Origin: Streptomyces sp. NBC_01446
GTDB taxonomy: Bacteria > Actinomycetota > Actinomycetes > Streptomycetales > Streptomycetaceae
Direction: 5' to 3'
Assembly: GCF_026340095.1 (NCBI RefSeq)
Contig: NZ_JAPEPO010000001.1
Span: forward strand, 124,001 to 188,000
Length of the DNA: 64,000 nucleotides
The notes below the pieces were generated by a model. That model saw only the letters and a program-made list of their open reading frames with translations. It was not told where the DNA came from and did no database searches. Made by a program: the position numbers and the translations under genes. This document shows positions 33,417 to 42,131 of this stretch, in pieces (position 1 is the first letter of the stretch; every line of letters starts with the position of its first letter).

Positions 33417-33845
33417 TCAGACCACGGGACGCTGCTGTTTTTCGATGTACTGCTTGACGATGGTCAGTGGTGCTCCGCCGCAGGATCCGGTGAAGTAGGA
33501 GCCGGACCATAAGTGTCCGCCCCACAGGTAACGGTGGACGTGCGTGCTGTACTCCTGGCGGAGCTTGCGGGAGGAGCCCTTGAGGGAGTTGACCAGTTTG
33601 GGGAGCTGGACTTTCGGCGGGTAGTGCACGAGCAGGTGTACATGGTCGTGCTCGCCGTTGAACTGCTTGAGTTCGGCGTCGAAGTCCCTGCAGACCTCGC
33701 GCATGATCTCCTCAGCGCGCGTCAGCATGGCATCGGTGAATGCGTTGCGCCGGTACTTGGTGACAAAAACCAAGTGGACGTGCAGGTTGTAGACGACGTG
33801 GCGCCCAGAACGCACATCGGGATTTTGGTTCCCTCTCGGCGACAT
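33417..33845 (-). CDS. tnpA: IS200/IS605 TnpA (HUH Y1 transposase)
   Basis: A complete 142-residue single-strand DNA transposase. It has the two-histidine metal motif at HVH (residues 68-70, in GEHDHVHLLVHYPP) and the catalytic tyrosine at residue 133 (IVKQYIEKQ). VYNLHVHLVFVTKYRR near the start and LWSGSYFTGSCGGAPL before the helix are characteristic. It cuts and joins the subterminal hairpins to mobilise the element. It is transcribed divergently from tnpB with a 24-nt gap between starts. Confidence 0.93.
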   Translation of the reverse strand: MSPRGNQNPDVRSGRHVVYNLHVHLVFVTKYRRNAFTDAMLTRAEEIMREVCRDFDAELKQFNGEHDHVHLLVHYPPKVQLPKLVNSLKGSSRKLRQEYSTHVHRYLWGGHLWSGSYFTGSCGGAPLTIVKQYIEKQQRPVV

Positions 33846-33869
33846 GGGGTCCAACGTTATGGTGACCAT

Positions 33870-35192
33870 GTGACTACGGAACGTGCGGAAGACAGGCGGC
33901 AGTTCGGGCACCGTGCCCGGCTGGCGCTGACGCCTGCACAGGCCCAGCTCATGGACGACCAGGCGCACGCGGCCCGCACCATGTGGAACTGCCTGCACGA
34001 CTGGTGGACGATGCTCCCCAAGGACAAGCGTTCCCTGGCCGCCGCCGATGCGGCGATCCGCCAGGCCCGTAGGGAGATCGACTGGCTCGGAGTGCTCCCC
34101 GCCCAGGCCGGGCAGGCAGTGCTGAAAACGTACGTCCAGGCGTGGAAGAACTGCTGGGAGTGGCGGGCGGACGAGCCGAACTTCAAGGCCCGTTTGCGCA
34201 CCGTGATGTCGGTGGACATCCCGCAGGGCCGCGATCTGCAGATCAAGCGGGTGCACCGCCGTTGGGGCATGGTCAACATTCCCAAGGTCGGTCGGGTCCG
34301 CTTCCGCTGGACCAAGGTTCTCCCGGTCGGCAAGCTCGCCAACAGGGAGAATCGGATCACCGGGGCGCGGTTGGTCAAAGATGGACTCGGATGGCATATC
34401 GCCTTCCGTGTCCTGACTCTGGAATCTAAGCCTGAGCCGCACACCGGCCCTGAGATCGGCATCGATGCCGGGGTCAATCTTCCCCTTGCCCTGTCCGATG
34501 GCAACCATCAGGATCACGGACGGCTCGCCCGGCTCCCGGATGGCACCGCCGACCGGGACAAGTGGCTGAACCCGGATGAAAAGGCCAAGCTGCTCCGCCT
34601 GGAACAACGGGCCGCGCACCGCAAGTCCTTCCGCAAGCCGAAGGAGCGCAGCTCCAACCGGCTGAACCGCACCTACGACCAGATCAAGCAGCTCCGCGCA
34701 AGAGCCACGCGCCGCGCTGTTGACTGGCAGCACAAGACCACCACCGGTATCGCCCAGCAGTACGGCACGGTCGTGGTCGAACAACTCAACATCACGAACA
34801 TGGTCAAGTCGGCCAAGGGCACCATCGAGGAACCCGGGACAAACGTCGCGCAGAAGTCCGGCCTGAACCGCTCCATCAGCCAGGAGGCATGGGGCCGCAC
34901 CGTGACGATGCTGACGTACAAGACTGGCCGCTATGGCGGCACCCTGCACAGGGTTCCCGCCCCTGGCACTTCCCTGCGCTGCTCCGCATGCGGCTTCCTC
35001 ACGCCCGGCAGCCGGGAAGGCCAGGCCACGTTCGTGTGCAAGAACCCAGACTGCGGCTGGTGTGGCAACGCCGACTGGAACGCGGCCCGGAACATCTTGC
35101 ACCTGTACCGGATCGGCCTCGTGGCGATCCCGGCTGCCGGGAGGGCAGTCGTCAGGCGCACCCGTGGCGTCAAGCCCGCCGCCGCAAGGTAG
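33870..35192 (+). CDS. tnpB: TnpB, RNA-guided nuclease of the IS605 element
   Basis: A complete 440-residue TnpB, ancestor-type of Cas12. The RuvC residues are intact: Asp 199 in EIGIDAGVNLPLALSDG, Glu 304 in VVVEQLNITNM and Asp 402 in GNADWNAARN. The zinc-ribbon cysteines 371, 374, 390 and 395 (CSACGF, CKNPDCGWC) are present. An N-terminal wedge/REC-like part includes TMWNCLHDWW. Such proteins cut the empty donor or target site guided by an RNA from the element's right end. GTG 33870 is chosen; it lies opposite the tnpA start. Confidence 0.93.
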   Translation: MTTERAEDRRQFGHRARLALTPAQAQLMDDQAHAARTMWNCLHDWWTMLPKDKRSLAAADAAIRQARREIDWLGVLPAQAGQAVLKTYVQAWKNCWEWRADEPNFKARLRTVMSVDIPQGRDLQIKRVHRRWGMVNIPKVGRVRFRWTKVLPVGKLANRENRITGARLVKDGLGWHIAFRVLTLESKPEPHTGPEIGIDAGVNLPLALSDGNHQDHGRLARLPDGTADRDKWLNPDEKAKLLRLEQRAAHRKSFRKPKERSSNRLNRTYDQIKQLRARATRRAVDWQHKTTTGIAQQYGTVVVEQLNITNMVKSAKGTIEEPGTNVAQKSGLNRSISQEAWGRTVTMLTYKTGRYGGTLHRVPAPGTSLRCSACGFLTPGSREGQATFVCKNPDCGWCGNADWNAARNILHLYRIGLVAIPAAGRAVVRRTRGVKPAAAR

Positions 35193-35271
35193 GTGGGAAT
35201 CTCCTTCCTGAGCTTGCGAAGGGAGGAGAGCACTTCAAACCGGCATCGCCTGGCTGAACCCCAGGCAACTT
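35100..35271 (+). ncRNA. Predicted omega/right-end RNA scaffold for TnpB
   Basis: By analogy with other IS200/IS605 elements, the end of tnpB and the right-end segment should yield the guide RNA. The segment after the stop shows a CTCCTTCC...GAAGGGAGGAG stem region and the terminal hairpin GCCTGG...CCAGGC at 35248-35266. A guide would then read into the interrupted gene from about 35272 (TGTCGACATGG). Boundaries are approximate and the RNA is inferred, not seen. Confidence 0.35.
35248..35266. repeat. Right-end hairpin of the IS605-family element
   Basis: GCCTGG (35248-35253) pairs with CCAGGC (35261-35266) around a 7-nt loop, ending 5 nt before the inferred right terminus. Confidence 0.6.
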
Positions 35272-35504
35272 TGTCGACATGGCCGTGTTGAGCGCCCTGA
35301 TCGCCGTCAGGGCCGGCCACGTCGGCCGCTTCCGCGGGCGCCGCCTCGACGGCGAGGGGCGCGGGACGGCGCTCCTCGGCATCGTGGTCGGCTGGCTGCT
35401 GCTGTTCGTGTGCGCCCTGGCGGTGCTCGCCTACATCGGCCTGATCGCGGGCCTCGCGTTCCTCGCGGACGCGTTCTGACCCTGCTCCCGGCGCCGGGCG
35501 CGGG

Positions 35505-36491
35505 TCACGGGCGTCCGGCCTGGAGCGGGTAGTGGTCCGACAGGTTGGTGTACGTGTAGCTCGTGCCCCAACTGCTCACGGTCCAGGGCGCGGTGGTCTC
35601 CTTGAACACGTTGTTGACCCATCCGGCCGGCCGCGCGTGGCCCTGGACGTGCAGGACGTAGTCCAGGTCCTCCTTGGGCTCGCCCGGGTAGCGGTAGCTC
35701 GCGATCGAGTTGGTCTCGGTGTCGAACGAGTACGGATGCCCGGTCCGCGAGTCGGCTCCGACGAATCCGCCGTCGGCGAGCATGGAGGCGTACTCCCCGC
35801 CGTGCGAGTCGACGTTGAGGTCGCCCGCCACCATGACCTGCTCGCCGGCCGGGATGTGCTTGGCGTCCAGGAACGACTTGATGGCCTTGAACTGGAGGCT
35901 GCGGTCCTTGACCGCCTCACCGGCCCCGCACCCGGAGTCGGTGGACTGGGTGTGCGTCCCGACCACGTGCACCTTCGCGCCGTTCACATCGAGGACGGCG
36001 TAGACGAAGCCCTTGTTGGACCACCAGTCGGAGCCGCAGGCGTCCTTGTAGACGTACTGCTCCTCGTGCACGATCGGCCACTTGCTGAGCAGCGTCACGC
36101 CGCCGTCCTCGGGCGTGGTCGACGAGTAGGAGCCGCCGGTGGCGTCCCAGCCGTCCTTGGACCGGCCGACGACGGGGGTCTGGTACGGGTACTGCGCCGC
36201 CGCGTTGCTCTTCAGCGCGTCAGACGTGGTGTTGTCGAACGCCTCCTGGAGTACGACGACGTCGTTGCCCTGGAAGAACGGTGCGGCCGGGATGGCCGCC
36301 GCCCGGTGTGCCTGACCCCAGTTGGGGTAGAGATTGGTGCTCATCAGGAACGTGTTGTACGTCAGGACCTTGAGCCTGGGCGTGTCGGCGGACGTCGCCG
36401 CCGACGCCTGCGGGGCGGTCAGGACCGCGGAGGCGGCGGCGAGGGTGACGGCGAGGGCGGAACCGGTCGTGCGGCGGGCAACGCGGGACAC
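35505..36491 (-). CDS. sph: Secreted sphingomyelin phosphodiesterase (sphingomyelinase C)
   Basis: A 328-residue exported phosphodiesterase of the DNase I-like (EEP) fold. After a signal peptide (RRTTGSALAVTLAAASAVLTA, cleavage near ASAATS) come LKVLTYNTFLMSTNLYPNWG, VVVLQEAFDN with the metal-binding Glu, VVGTHTQSTDSGCG, VMVAGDLNVDSHGGEY with the catalytic Asp/Asn, YPGEPKEDLDYVLHV and the final SDHYPLQA with the catalytic His. It hydrolyses sphingomyelin to ceramide and phosphocholine outside the cell. GTG 36491 follows GGGAGG by 6 nt; an in-frame ATG at 36536 would add 15 residues before the signal. Confidence 0.9.
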   Translation of the reverse strand: MSRVARRTTGSALAVTLAAASAVLTAPQASAATSADTPRLKVLTYNTFLMSTNLYPNWGQAHRAAAIPAAPFFQGNDVVVLQEAFDNTTSDALKSNAAAQYPYQTPVVGRSKDGWDATGGSYSSTTPEDGGVTLLSKWPIVHEEQYVYKDACGSDWWSNKGFVYAVLDVNGAKVHVVGTHTQSTDSGCGAGEAVKDRSLQFKAIKSFLDAKHIPAGEQVMVAGDLNVDSHGGEYASMLADGGFVGADSRTGHPYSFDTETNSIASYRYPGEPKEDLDYVLHVQGHARPAGWVNNVFKETTAPWTVSSWGTSYTYTNLSDHYPLQAGRP

Positions 36492-36666
36492 GTGGCCTCC
36501 CGTTTCTTGTGGGGATGCTGTGAGGGACGTGAGCACGCCACATCAAAGCAGCCACAGTTACTTCCGGGTAACCACCGGGTGGCCACTTTCTGCCAATCCC
36601 TTCACTTGAATGCCCTTGCCCGAAGTCCCTTGCCGACGACGGCCGTTGATCCGAGAGGCCCGCGAG

Positions 36667-37209
36667 CTAGGCCTCGCGCCGCAGCCGTGCCGACAGGTGG
36701 TGCTGGAGCGGCATGCCGACGGCCTCGAGGTCGTGGGTGAACGTGAGCGTGCCGTCGTCGGTCAGCGCGTAGCGGCGGCGCGTGGCCTTGACCTCCTTGG
36801 CGGTGGGGGTGAGCGCCACGTGGTCGGTGGCGAGGTCGACCGTGTTGCCGTCCGCGGTACCGACGGCGATCTCCGCGATGCCGGTCGGCTGCGTGATCAG
36901 CGCCTCCACCCGGCCCTCGGGCTGGAGGCGCCACCAGCCGCTCTCCCGGGCCGACGGCCGCAGCGGCGCACCGTCGGCGTCGAGGAGCCAGGCCCGGGCC
37001 TCGAAACGCAGGAACGGCCGGCCGTCATGGCTGAGGACGACCTCCTGCCCGTACGTGAAGTCCGCGTCGAGCGTGGGGTATCCGCCCTGTCCGCGGCCAC
37101 GCCAGGTGCCCAGGAGGCCCAGCACGGGCGTCAGCAGCGGGTGCGGGGCAGGGGCCTCCTTTGGGCTGGTGCTGTCGGGGTACGGGTGGGCCGGTGCGGG
37201 GTCGTACAC
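36667..37209 (-). CDS. Nitrobindin-like heme-binding beta-barrel (DUF1794/THAP4-like)
   Basis: A 180-residue protein of the FABP-like nitrobindin family. It shows the opening motif [19 protein letters not shown], the strands [20 protein letters not shown] and [16 protein letters not shown], and the C-terminal histidine segment [15 protein letters not shown] that supplies the axial heme ligand. Family members bind ferric heme and scavenge or isomerise peroxynitrite/nitric oxide. Cytoplasmic, monocistronic in appearance; upstream is an AraC-gene remnant on the other strand. Confidence 0.85.
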   Translation of the reverse strand: MYDPAPAHPYPDSTSPKEAPAPHPLLTPVLGLLGTWRGRGQGGYPTLDADFTYGQEVVLSHDGRPFLRFEARAWLLDADGAPLRPSARESGWWRLQPEGRVEALITQPTGIAEIAVGTADGNTVDLATDHVALTPTAKEVKATRRRYALTDDGTLTFTHDLEAVGMPLQHHLSARLRREA

Positions 37210-37259
37210 GGTGCGCGCTCCTGGGGTCGTGGCCTGTGCCTCGTGAAGCCTAGGGCGTC

Positions 37260-37598
37260 ATCCCGGGTGGGGCCCGGACCCGTCGCTGCCGCTCGGTCGC
37301 CGCATGGATCCGCCGTCGGCGCCTGGAAGCGGCCCGTAGCGACCTCGTCGATCCGGCGCCGCGTTCCTCCCCCGTCAACGCCGTCGCGGCCCGCCGGGGC
37401 TTCCCCCGCGGGGCCGGCTTCAGCCGCGCGTTCCGCACGGCGTACGGCATCACGCCGTCGGAGTACCGGAGCCGGGCGCCGCCGCCGACGCGTCGCCGCG
37501 CCGCTGAGCGAGTCATGGCTCCTTGTCGCCAGGTCGACTGTGCCCGCTCGACGTATTCGCCCGCGCACCCTGTTCGGGTCGGCTCGCTCCAGGCATGA
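37260..37598 (+). pseudogene. AraC-family regulator remnant (C-terminal helix-turn-helix only)
   Basis: Between a TAG at 37254 and the TGA at 37596, one frame encodes SVAAWIRRRRLEAARSDLVD (from 37293), VNAVAARRGFPRGAGFSRAF and RTAYGITPSEYRSR, which is the second half of an AraC DNA-binding domain. The usual sensor domain and first helix-turn-helix are missing and no start codon precedes the conserved part. It is a decayed fragment, not a functional regulator. Confidence 0.7.
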
Positions 37599-37664
37599 TC
37601 GTCACCGTCGCCCACCCGTCGGCGGTGACCGGGGCCGACGGGATTCCCGGACCCGGAGCTCCTC

Positions 37665-39152
37665 TTGCCCCAGCCCAATGTCGTACTGATCTGTGTGGAC
37701 CAGTGGAGGGGCGACTGCCTCTCCGCCGCGGGCCACCCCGACGTCCACACCCCTCACCTGGACGAACTCGCGGGCGAGGGCGTGCGTTTCGACCGCGCCT
37801 ACTCCGCGACGCCGACCTGTGTTCCCGCCCGCGTGGCCCTCTTCACCGGCCAGTCGCAGGAGCGGCACGGCCGGGTCGGCTACCGCGAGGGGGTGCCCTT
37901 CGAGCAGGTCCACCCGGTGACGCTGCCGGGCGAGTTCCGGCGCGGCGGCTACCAGACGCAGGCCGTCGGCAAGATGCACGTCTTCCCGGAGCGCGCTCGC
38001 CTCGGCTTCGACGACGTGCGGCTGCACGACGGCTATCTGCACTACGCGCGCAGGCGGCACAGCCGTAATTTCGAGTTCTTCGACGACTATGTGCCCTGGC
38101 TGCGCCGCCAGCCCGGGATGACGCCGTCCGCCGACTACGCGGACCACGGTGTCAGCTGCAACTCCATCGTCGCGCGCCCCTGGGACAAGCCCGAGGCGCT
38201 CCATCCGACGACGTGGGCGGTGACCGAGGCGATCGAGTGGCTGCCGCGCCGGGACCCCACCAAGCCGTTCTTCCTCTACCTGTCGTTCCACCGGCCGCAC
38301 CATCCGTACGACCCGCCCGAGTGGGCCTTCGACCAGTACATGGCGCTCGACCCGTACGAACCCGTGGTCGGTGACTGGGTCGACGACTATGCGCCGTACC
38401 GCAAGGACGGCTGTCACGAGGCCGCCGTCGGCGTGATCGATCCGCGTCTGGTCCACCGGGCGCGGGCGGGCTACTACGGGCACATGGCGCATATCGACCT
38501 GCAGATCAAGCGGTTCCGCGAGGCGCTGGTCGAGGCGGGTCTCGGTGACGACACGATGTTCTGCTTCGTGTCGGACCACGGCGAGATGATGGGCGACCAC
38601 CACATGTTCCGTAAGGCACTCGGCTTCGAGGGCTCGGCGCGGGTACCGATCCTGATGAACCTCGCGCCGTCGATGCGCGGCGGCGCGGGCGGTTCTGTGG
38701 CCGACGAGGTCGTGGAACTGCGCGACGTGATGCCGACGCTGCTGGAGGCGGCGGGACTTCCGGTGCCGGACAGTGTCGACGGGCGCAGCCTGCTGCCGTT
38801 CCTGCGCGGTGAACGGCCGGACGACTGGCGGGAGTATCTGCACGGCGAGCACACCTATCTGGGGCAGTCGCTGCAGTGGGTGACCGACGGGCGGCACAAG
38901 TATCTGTGGATGTCGGGCGACGGGCACGAGCAGCTCTTCGACCTCGTCGAGGATCCGAAGGAGTTGGTGAACCTGGCGCGGCGGCCCGAGCACGCCGCGC
39001 AGCTGGAGCTCTGGCGCGGACGGCTGGTCGACGCGCTGCGCGACCGCGAGGAGGGCTTCGTGGACGGCGGCGAACTGGTGACGGGCCGGCCGGTGGTCAC
39101 CGAACTGCGGCACACCCGGGAGCGCATCGCCGCCGCGACCGGGGACGGCTGA
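37665..39152 (+). CDS. Type I sulfatase
   Basis: A 495-residue alkaline-phosphatase-fold sulfatase (family S1). The metal-binding start NVVLICVDQWRGDCLS, the formylglycine consensus C-V-P-A-R at Cys 52 (TPTCVPARVALFTGQ), HRPHHPYDPP and FVSDHGEMMGDHHMF give a full catalytic set. The Cys must be converted to formylglycine by a separate enzyme. No signal peptide is seen, so it should act in the cytoplasm on an imported sulfated sugar or similar ester. TTG 37665 has GGAG 6 nt upstream. Its neighbours are a sugar-type SDR, a GH-like enzyme and a GntR regulator. Confidence 0.9.
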   Translation: MPQPNVVLICVDQWRGDCLSAAGHPDVHTPHLDELAGEGVRFDRAYSATPTCVPARVALFTGQSQERHGRVGYREGVPFEQVHPVTLPGEFRRGGYQTQAVGKMHVFPERARLGFDDVRLHDGYLHYARRRHSRNFEFFDDYVPWLRRQPGMTPSADYADHGVSCNSIVARPWDKPEALHPTTWAVTEAIEWLPRRDPTKPFFLYLSFHRPHHPYDPPEWAFDQYMALDPYEPVVGDWVDDYAPYRKDGCHEAAVGVIDPRLVHRARAGYYGHMAHIDLQIKRFREALVEAGLGDDTMFCFVSDHGEMMGDHHMFRKALGFEGSARVPILMNLAPSMRGGAGGSVADEVVELRDVMPTLLEAAGLPVPDSVDGRSLLPFLRGERPDDWREYLHGEHTYLGQSLQWVTDGRHKYLWMSGDGHEQLFDLVEDPKELVNLARRPEHAAQLELWRGRLVDALRDREEGFVDGGELVTGRPVVTELRHTRERIAAATGDG

Positions 39153-39193
39153 TCCCCGGCCGACCGATCACGGCGGCTCCCCCGTAGCGGAGA

Positions 39194-39961
39194 TCAGGCG
39201 AACCGCACTCCGAGTCCGCCGTCCACGGCCCACTCCGCCCCGGTGACGAAGGACGCCGCGTCGGACGCGAGGAAGCAGACCACTTCGGCGACCTCCTCGG
39301 GGGTACCGATCCGGCCCAGCGGATGGACGTCGAGCGTCTTGCGCTCGGCGTCTTGGTCCGGGTTCTGGTCGAAGTACTCGTCGACCAGGGCCGTCCTGAT
39401 GTAGCCGGGGCTGACCGCGTTGACCCGTACGCCGTGAGGGGCGACCTCCAGGGCCATCGAGCGGGTCAGCCCGACAAGACCGGACTTGGCCGCCGCGTAC
39501 GGGTACATGCCGGCGCAGGTCAGCTTGGCGTGCAGGGACGCGATGTTCACGATCGCCCCGCTGCCCCGCTCGATCATCGACGGCAGGGTGTGCTTCGCGC
39601 ACAGGAAGGCCGCTTTCAGGTCGACGTCGAAGACCTGGTCCCACTCGGCCTCGGTCATCGCGACCGGGTCGGCGTAGACGTTGCGCCCAGCGTTGTTGAC
39701 CAGGATGTCGACCGGTCCGAGCGCCTCGGCCACGTCGTTCACGGCGTCGGCGACCGACTGCCCGTCCGTGACGTCGACCCGGCGGAAGGCCACGCGGGCG
39801 CCCCTGCCGTTGAGTTCGTCGCGCAGCGCCGCTCCGGCCGACTCGTCCAGGTCGAGGAACGCCACCGCCGCGTCCTCGCGCACGGCCGTCTCGACGACCG
39901 CCCGGCCGATGCCGCGCGCCCCGCCCGTCACCAGGACCACCCGGTCCGCCAACCGCCCCAT
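39194..39961 (-). CDS. SDR-family dehydrogenase (classical)
   Basis: A 255-residue classical short-chain dehydrogenase. It has the NAD(P) motif TGGARGIGRAVVE, aspartate-containing FLDLDES after strand beta2 (suggesting NAD preference), NNAG at about 90, the active-site YPYAAAKSGLVGLTR and the C-terminal FVTGAEWAVDGGLGVRFA. GAGGAG lies 5 nt before ATG 39961. It converges with the sulfatase gene, leaving 41 nt, and probably oxidises a sugar in the same pathway; the substrate is unknown. Confidence 0.85.
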   Translation of the reverse strand: MGRLADRVVLVTGGARGIGRAVVETAVREDAAVAFLDLDESAGAALRDELNGRGARVAFRRVDVTDGQSVADAVNDVAEALGPVDILVNNAGRNVYADPVAMTEAEWDQVFDVDLKAAFLCAKHTLPSMIERGSGAIVNIASLHAKLTCAGMYPYAAAKSGLVGLTRSMALEVAPHGVRVNAVSPGYIRTALVDEYFDQNPDQDAERKTLDVHPLGRIGTPEEVAEVVCFLASDAASFVTGAEWAVDGGLGVRFA

Positions 39962-40099
39962 CGCCACTCCTCGTTCGCTCCGCCTGCCCGGACGCTCACC
40001 CGGCCCTTGCCCCACCCTTGACAGCTTAGCTGCTATGTGGCGACGCTAGGTGTCGCCCCGCCCTCCCCGGCCTGGCCCCGAGACCGAAGGTGCGAACGA

Positions 40100-42067
40100 G
40101 TGACCTCACGCTATGTGCTCCGCCTCCAGGTGGATCCGGCCGACGATCCGAAGCAGGCCGGCGACAGGCTGCTGGCCCTGGCGCGGGTGGCGCGGGCCGA
40201 GGAGATCTGCGTATTCCTCTTCGGCCTGGAGTTCAACGACGGCCACGAGAGCCTCGACCGCGTCGCGCACTGGCTGGCGGCCACGCGGCCGTGGCGCACC
40301 CGGCTTCGCGCCGAAGGCGTCGCCGTGAGCCTCAACCCCGGCCACACCGTGGGCCACAGCGACTGGGCCCGCTCCCTCGAGCCCGGCCAGTCGTGGCAGA
40401 CGATGACCGACCAGCACGGGACGGCCGCCGCCGTACAGGTGTGCCCGCTGGATCCGGCCTGGCGCGCGTACTTCGCGCAGACGCTGCGTCTCTACGCCGC
40501 CGAGGACGTCGACACGGTGTGGATCGAGGACGACATCCGGCTGCACAACCACCGCCCGCTCGACTGGGGCGGCTGCTTCTGCCCGCTCCACCTGGCCGAG
40601 TTCGCCCTCCGCACCGGGATCACGACGACCCGGGAGGAACTGGTCGCGGCCTGCACCGCGCCCGGCGACCCGCACCCCTGGCGGGAGCGGTGGCTCGACT
40701 TCTGGGACACCACCCAGCGCGAACTTCTCGGGTCCTGGCGGGAGATACTCGGGGACCGGCTCGGCCTCATGTCCTCGCGCACGGACTCCCACGCCGCCGA
40801 GGGCCGCGACTGGCAGGCCTGGCTCGACCTTCCCACGGCGCACCGCCCGCACTTCTGGGGCTACTCCGACGGCGCCGGACCCGAACTGCCGCGTGCGATC
40901 CAGCAGTTGGACATGCAGCGCGCGGTACAGCCCGCCGGCCTGCGCAGCTTCCCCGAGATCGAATGCTGGCCCTACGGACAGTGGAACAAGTCCTTCCGTC
41001 AGACGGGCGCGCAGATGTCCCTGGCCCACATCCTCGGCAGCGACGGCCTCGCGATCAGCCTCTACGACTTCCTCGGCAACCACCCCGACGACGAACCCCG
41101 CCGCGCCACCTTCCTCGCGGACTGGCGGGACACCTTCGACTGGCTCTCGGAGACGTTCCCCAAGTCCTTCCGTACGGTCGGCGTCGGGCTGCCCTGGTCG
41201 GAGCGCACCGGCAGGCGCACCCGCACGGAGCGTGCGGGCTGGCAGTCCCTCGTCGTCCCGCACGGCTCATGGGCGGGACTGCTCGGCGCCGCGGGCCACG
41301 CCGTCACCGCCCGGGGCGGGGCGTACGTCAACGCCCTTTCCGGGGAGGCGACTTGGTCCTTCGGTGACGCCGAACTGCGCGAGTGGCTCGGCCAGGGGCT
41401 CCTGCTCGACTCGGTGGCGGCCCGCATCCTCTTCGAGCGCGGCTACGGCCCGCTGATCGGCGTGACCGGTGCTCGGCAGTCCCCCGAGGGGCACGCCCGC
41501 GAGATCTGCACCGACCCCGAGTTCTCCCTGCGCCCGGGCTGCGCGATCTCCCTGGACACCGAGAGCTACGACCGCTCCACCGTGGTCGCGTTCGACCCCG
41601 CGCCGGACGCGCGCGTCGCCGGCATCGTCCGCGACCAGCTCGACCGCGAGAGGGGCAGCGGACTCGTCCTGTACGAGAACGCGCTGGGCGGCCGGGTCGC
41701 CGTCACGCCCTGGCCCGCGCACACCCCCGGCATGACCTTGATGAACGCGCAGCGCGAGGCCCAGTTGGGCGCCGTACTCGACTGGCTGTCGCGGGGTGCG
41801 CACGCGCGGGCCACAGGGCATCCGTGGCTCGTCACACAGGCGTTGACGGACGGCACGGACTGGCGCGTCGTGGTGTGGAACGCGTCGCCGGACGAGGCCG
41901 ACGACTTCCGGCTCCGGCTGCCGCAGGGCATGCCGGAACCGCGCTCGGTGGTCCAGGTGACCGCCCGGGGCGAACGCCTCACCGCGGCCTGGCGCGACGG
42001 CCGCCCACTGCTGTCGCGCCCGCTCGGGCAGTGGGAGTACGTGGTGCTGAGCAGCGCACACGCCTGA
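40100..42067 (+). CDS. Uncharacterised GH42-like TIM-barrel protein, probable glycoside hydrolase
   Basis: A 655-residue cytoplasmic protein that I cannot place in a defined family. The N-terminal 400 residues resemble a beta-galactosidase-like TIM barrel: CVFLFGLEFNDGHE, GVAVSLNPGHTVGH, then acid residues in DTVWIEDDIRLHNH and LRSFPEIECWPYGQWNKSF that could be the acid/base and nucleophile. The middle (GLLGAAGHAVTARGGAYVNAL) is like the trimerisation/glutaminase-like domain of GH42 enzymes, and a beta-sandwich ends the protein. GTG 40100 with GAAGG upstream is used. It lies between an SDR and a GntR regulator and may process the sugar freed by the neighbouring sulfatase. Confidence 0.6.
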   Translation: MTSRYVLRLQVDPADDPKQAGDRLLALARVARAEEICVFLFGLEFNDGHESLDRVAHWLAATRPWRTRLRAEGVAVSLNPGHTVGHSDWARSLEPGQSWQTMTDQHGTAAAVQVCPLDPAWRAYFAQTLRLYAAEDVDTVWIEDDIRLHNHRPLDWGGCFCPLHLAEFALRTGITTTREELVAACTAPGDPHPWRERWLDFWDTTQRELLGSWREILGDRLGLMSSRTDSHAAEGRDWQAWLDLPTAHRPHFWGYSDGAGPELPRAIQQLDMQRAVQPAGLRSFPEIECWPYGQWNKSFRQTGAQMSLAHILGSDGLAISLYDFLGNHPDDEPRRATFLADWRDTFDWLSETFPKSFRTVGVGLPWSERTGRRTRTERAGWQSLVVPHGSWAGLLGAAGHAVTARGGAYVNALSGEATWSFGDAELREWLGQGLLLDSVAARILFERGYGPLIGVTGARQSPEGHAREICTDPEFSLRPGCAISLDTESYDRSTVVAFDPAPDARVAGIVRDQLDRERGSGLVLYENALGGRVAVTPWPAHTPGMTLMNAQREAQLGAVLDWLSRGAHARATGHPWLVTQALTDGTDWRVVVWNASPDEADDFRLRLPQGMPEPRSVVQVTARGERLTAAWRDGRPLLSRPLGQWEYVVLSSAHA

Positions 42068-42131
42068 TTCCCGGCGTGACGCCGACGGTACGCTGGGGCC
42101 TGCCCGGCACATCCCCCGAAGGAGTTCCCAC

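Larger units (their letters stand above)
33315..35271. mobile_element. IS200/IS605-family element with divergent tnpA and tnpB
   Basis: About 1957 bp. It carries a Y1 transposase gene on the minus strand and a tnpB gene on the plus strand, with no target duplication or inverted repeats, as in this family. Subterminal hairpins mark the ends: GCTCTG-CCTT-CAGAGC at 33336-33351 and GCCTGG...CCAGGC at 35248-35266. The hexamer CAACTT occurs at the left flank (33309-33314) and at the right end (35266-35271), so the exact cut is uncertain by up to 6 nt. It interrupts a small membrane-protein gene. Confidence 0.88.
33190..35479 (+). pseudogene. DUF4190-like small membrane protein gene split by IS200/IS605 insertion
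   Basis: The 5' part (GTG 33190 to about 33314) encodes SGGSQSTQERTG through VSISFAGFGVASLANF; the 3' part after the element (35272-35479) continues VDMAVLSALIAVRAGHVGRF, then GRRLDGEGRGTALLGIVVGW and a hydrophobic tail to LADAF. Joining GCCAACTT to TGTCGAC keeps one frame and gives a protein of about 110 residues with two hydrophobic segments around a GHxxRxR...GRG core, the DUF4190 pattern. The 5' fragment alone now ends after NFYL. An ATG at 35279 could still start the C-terminal piece. No function is known. Confidence 0.75.
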
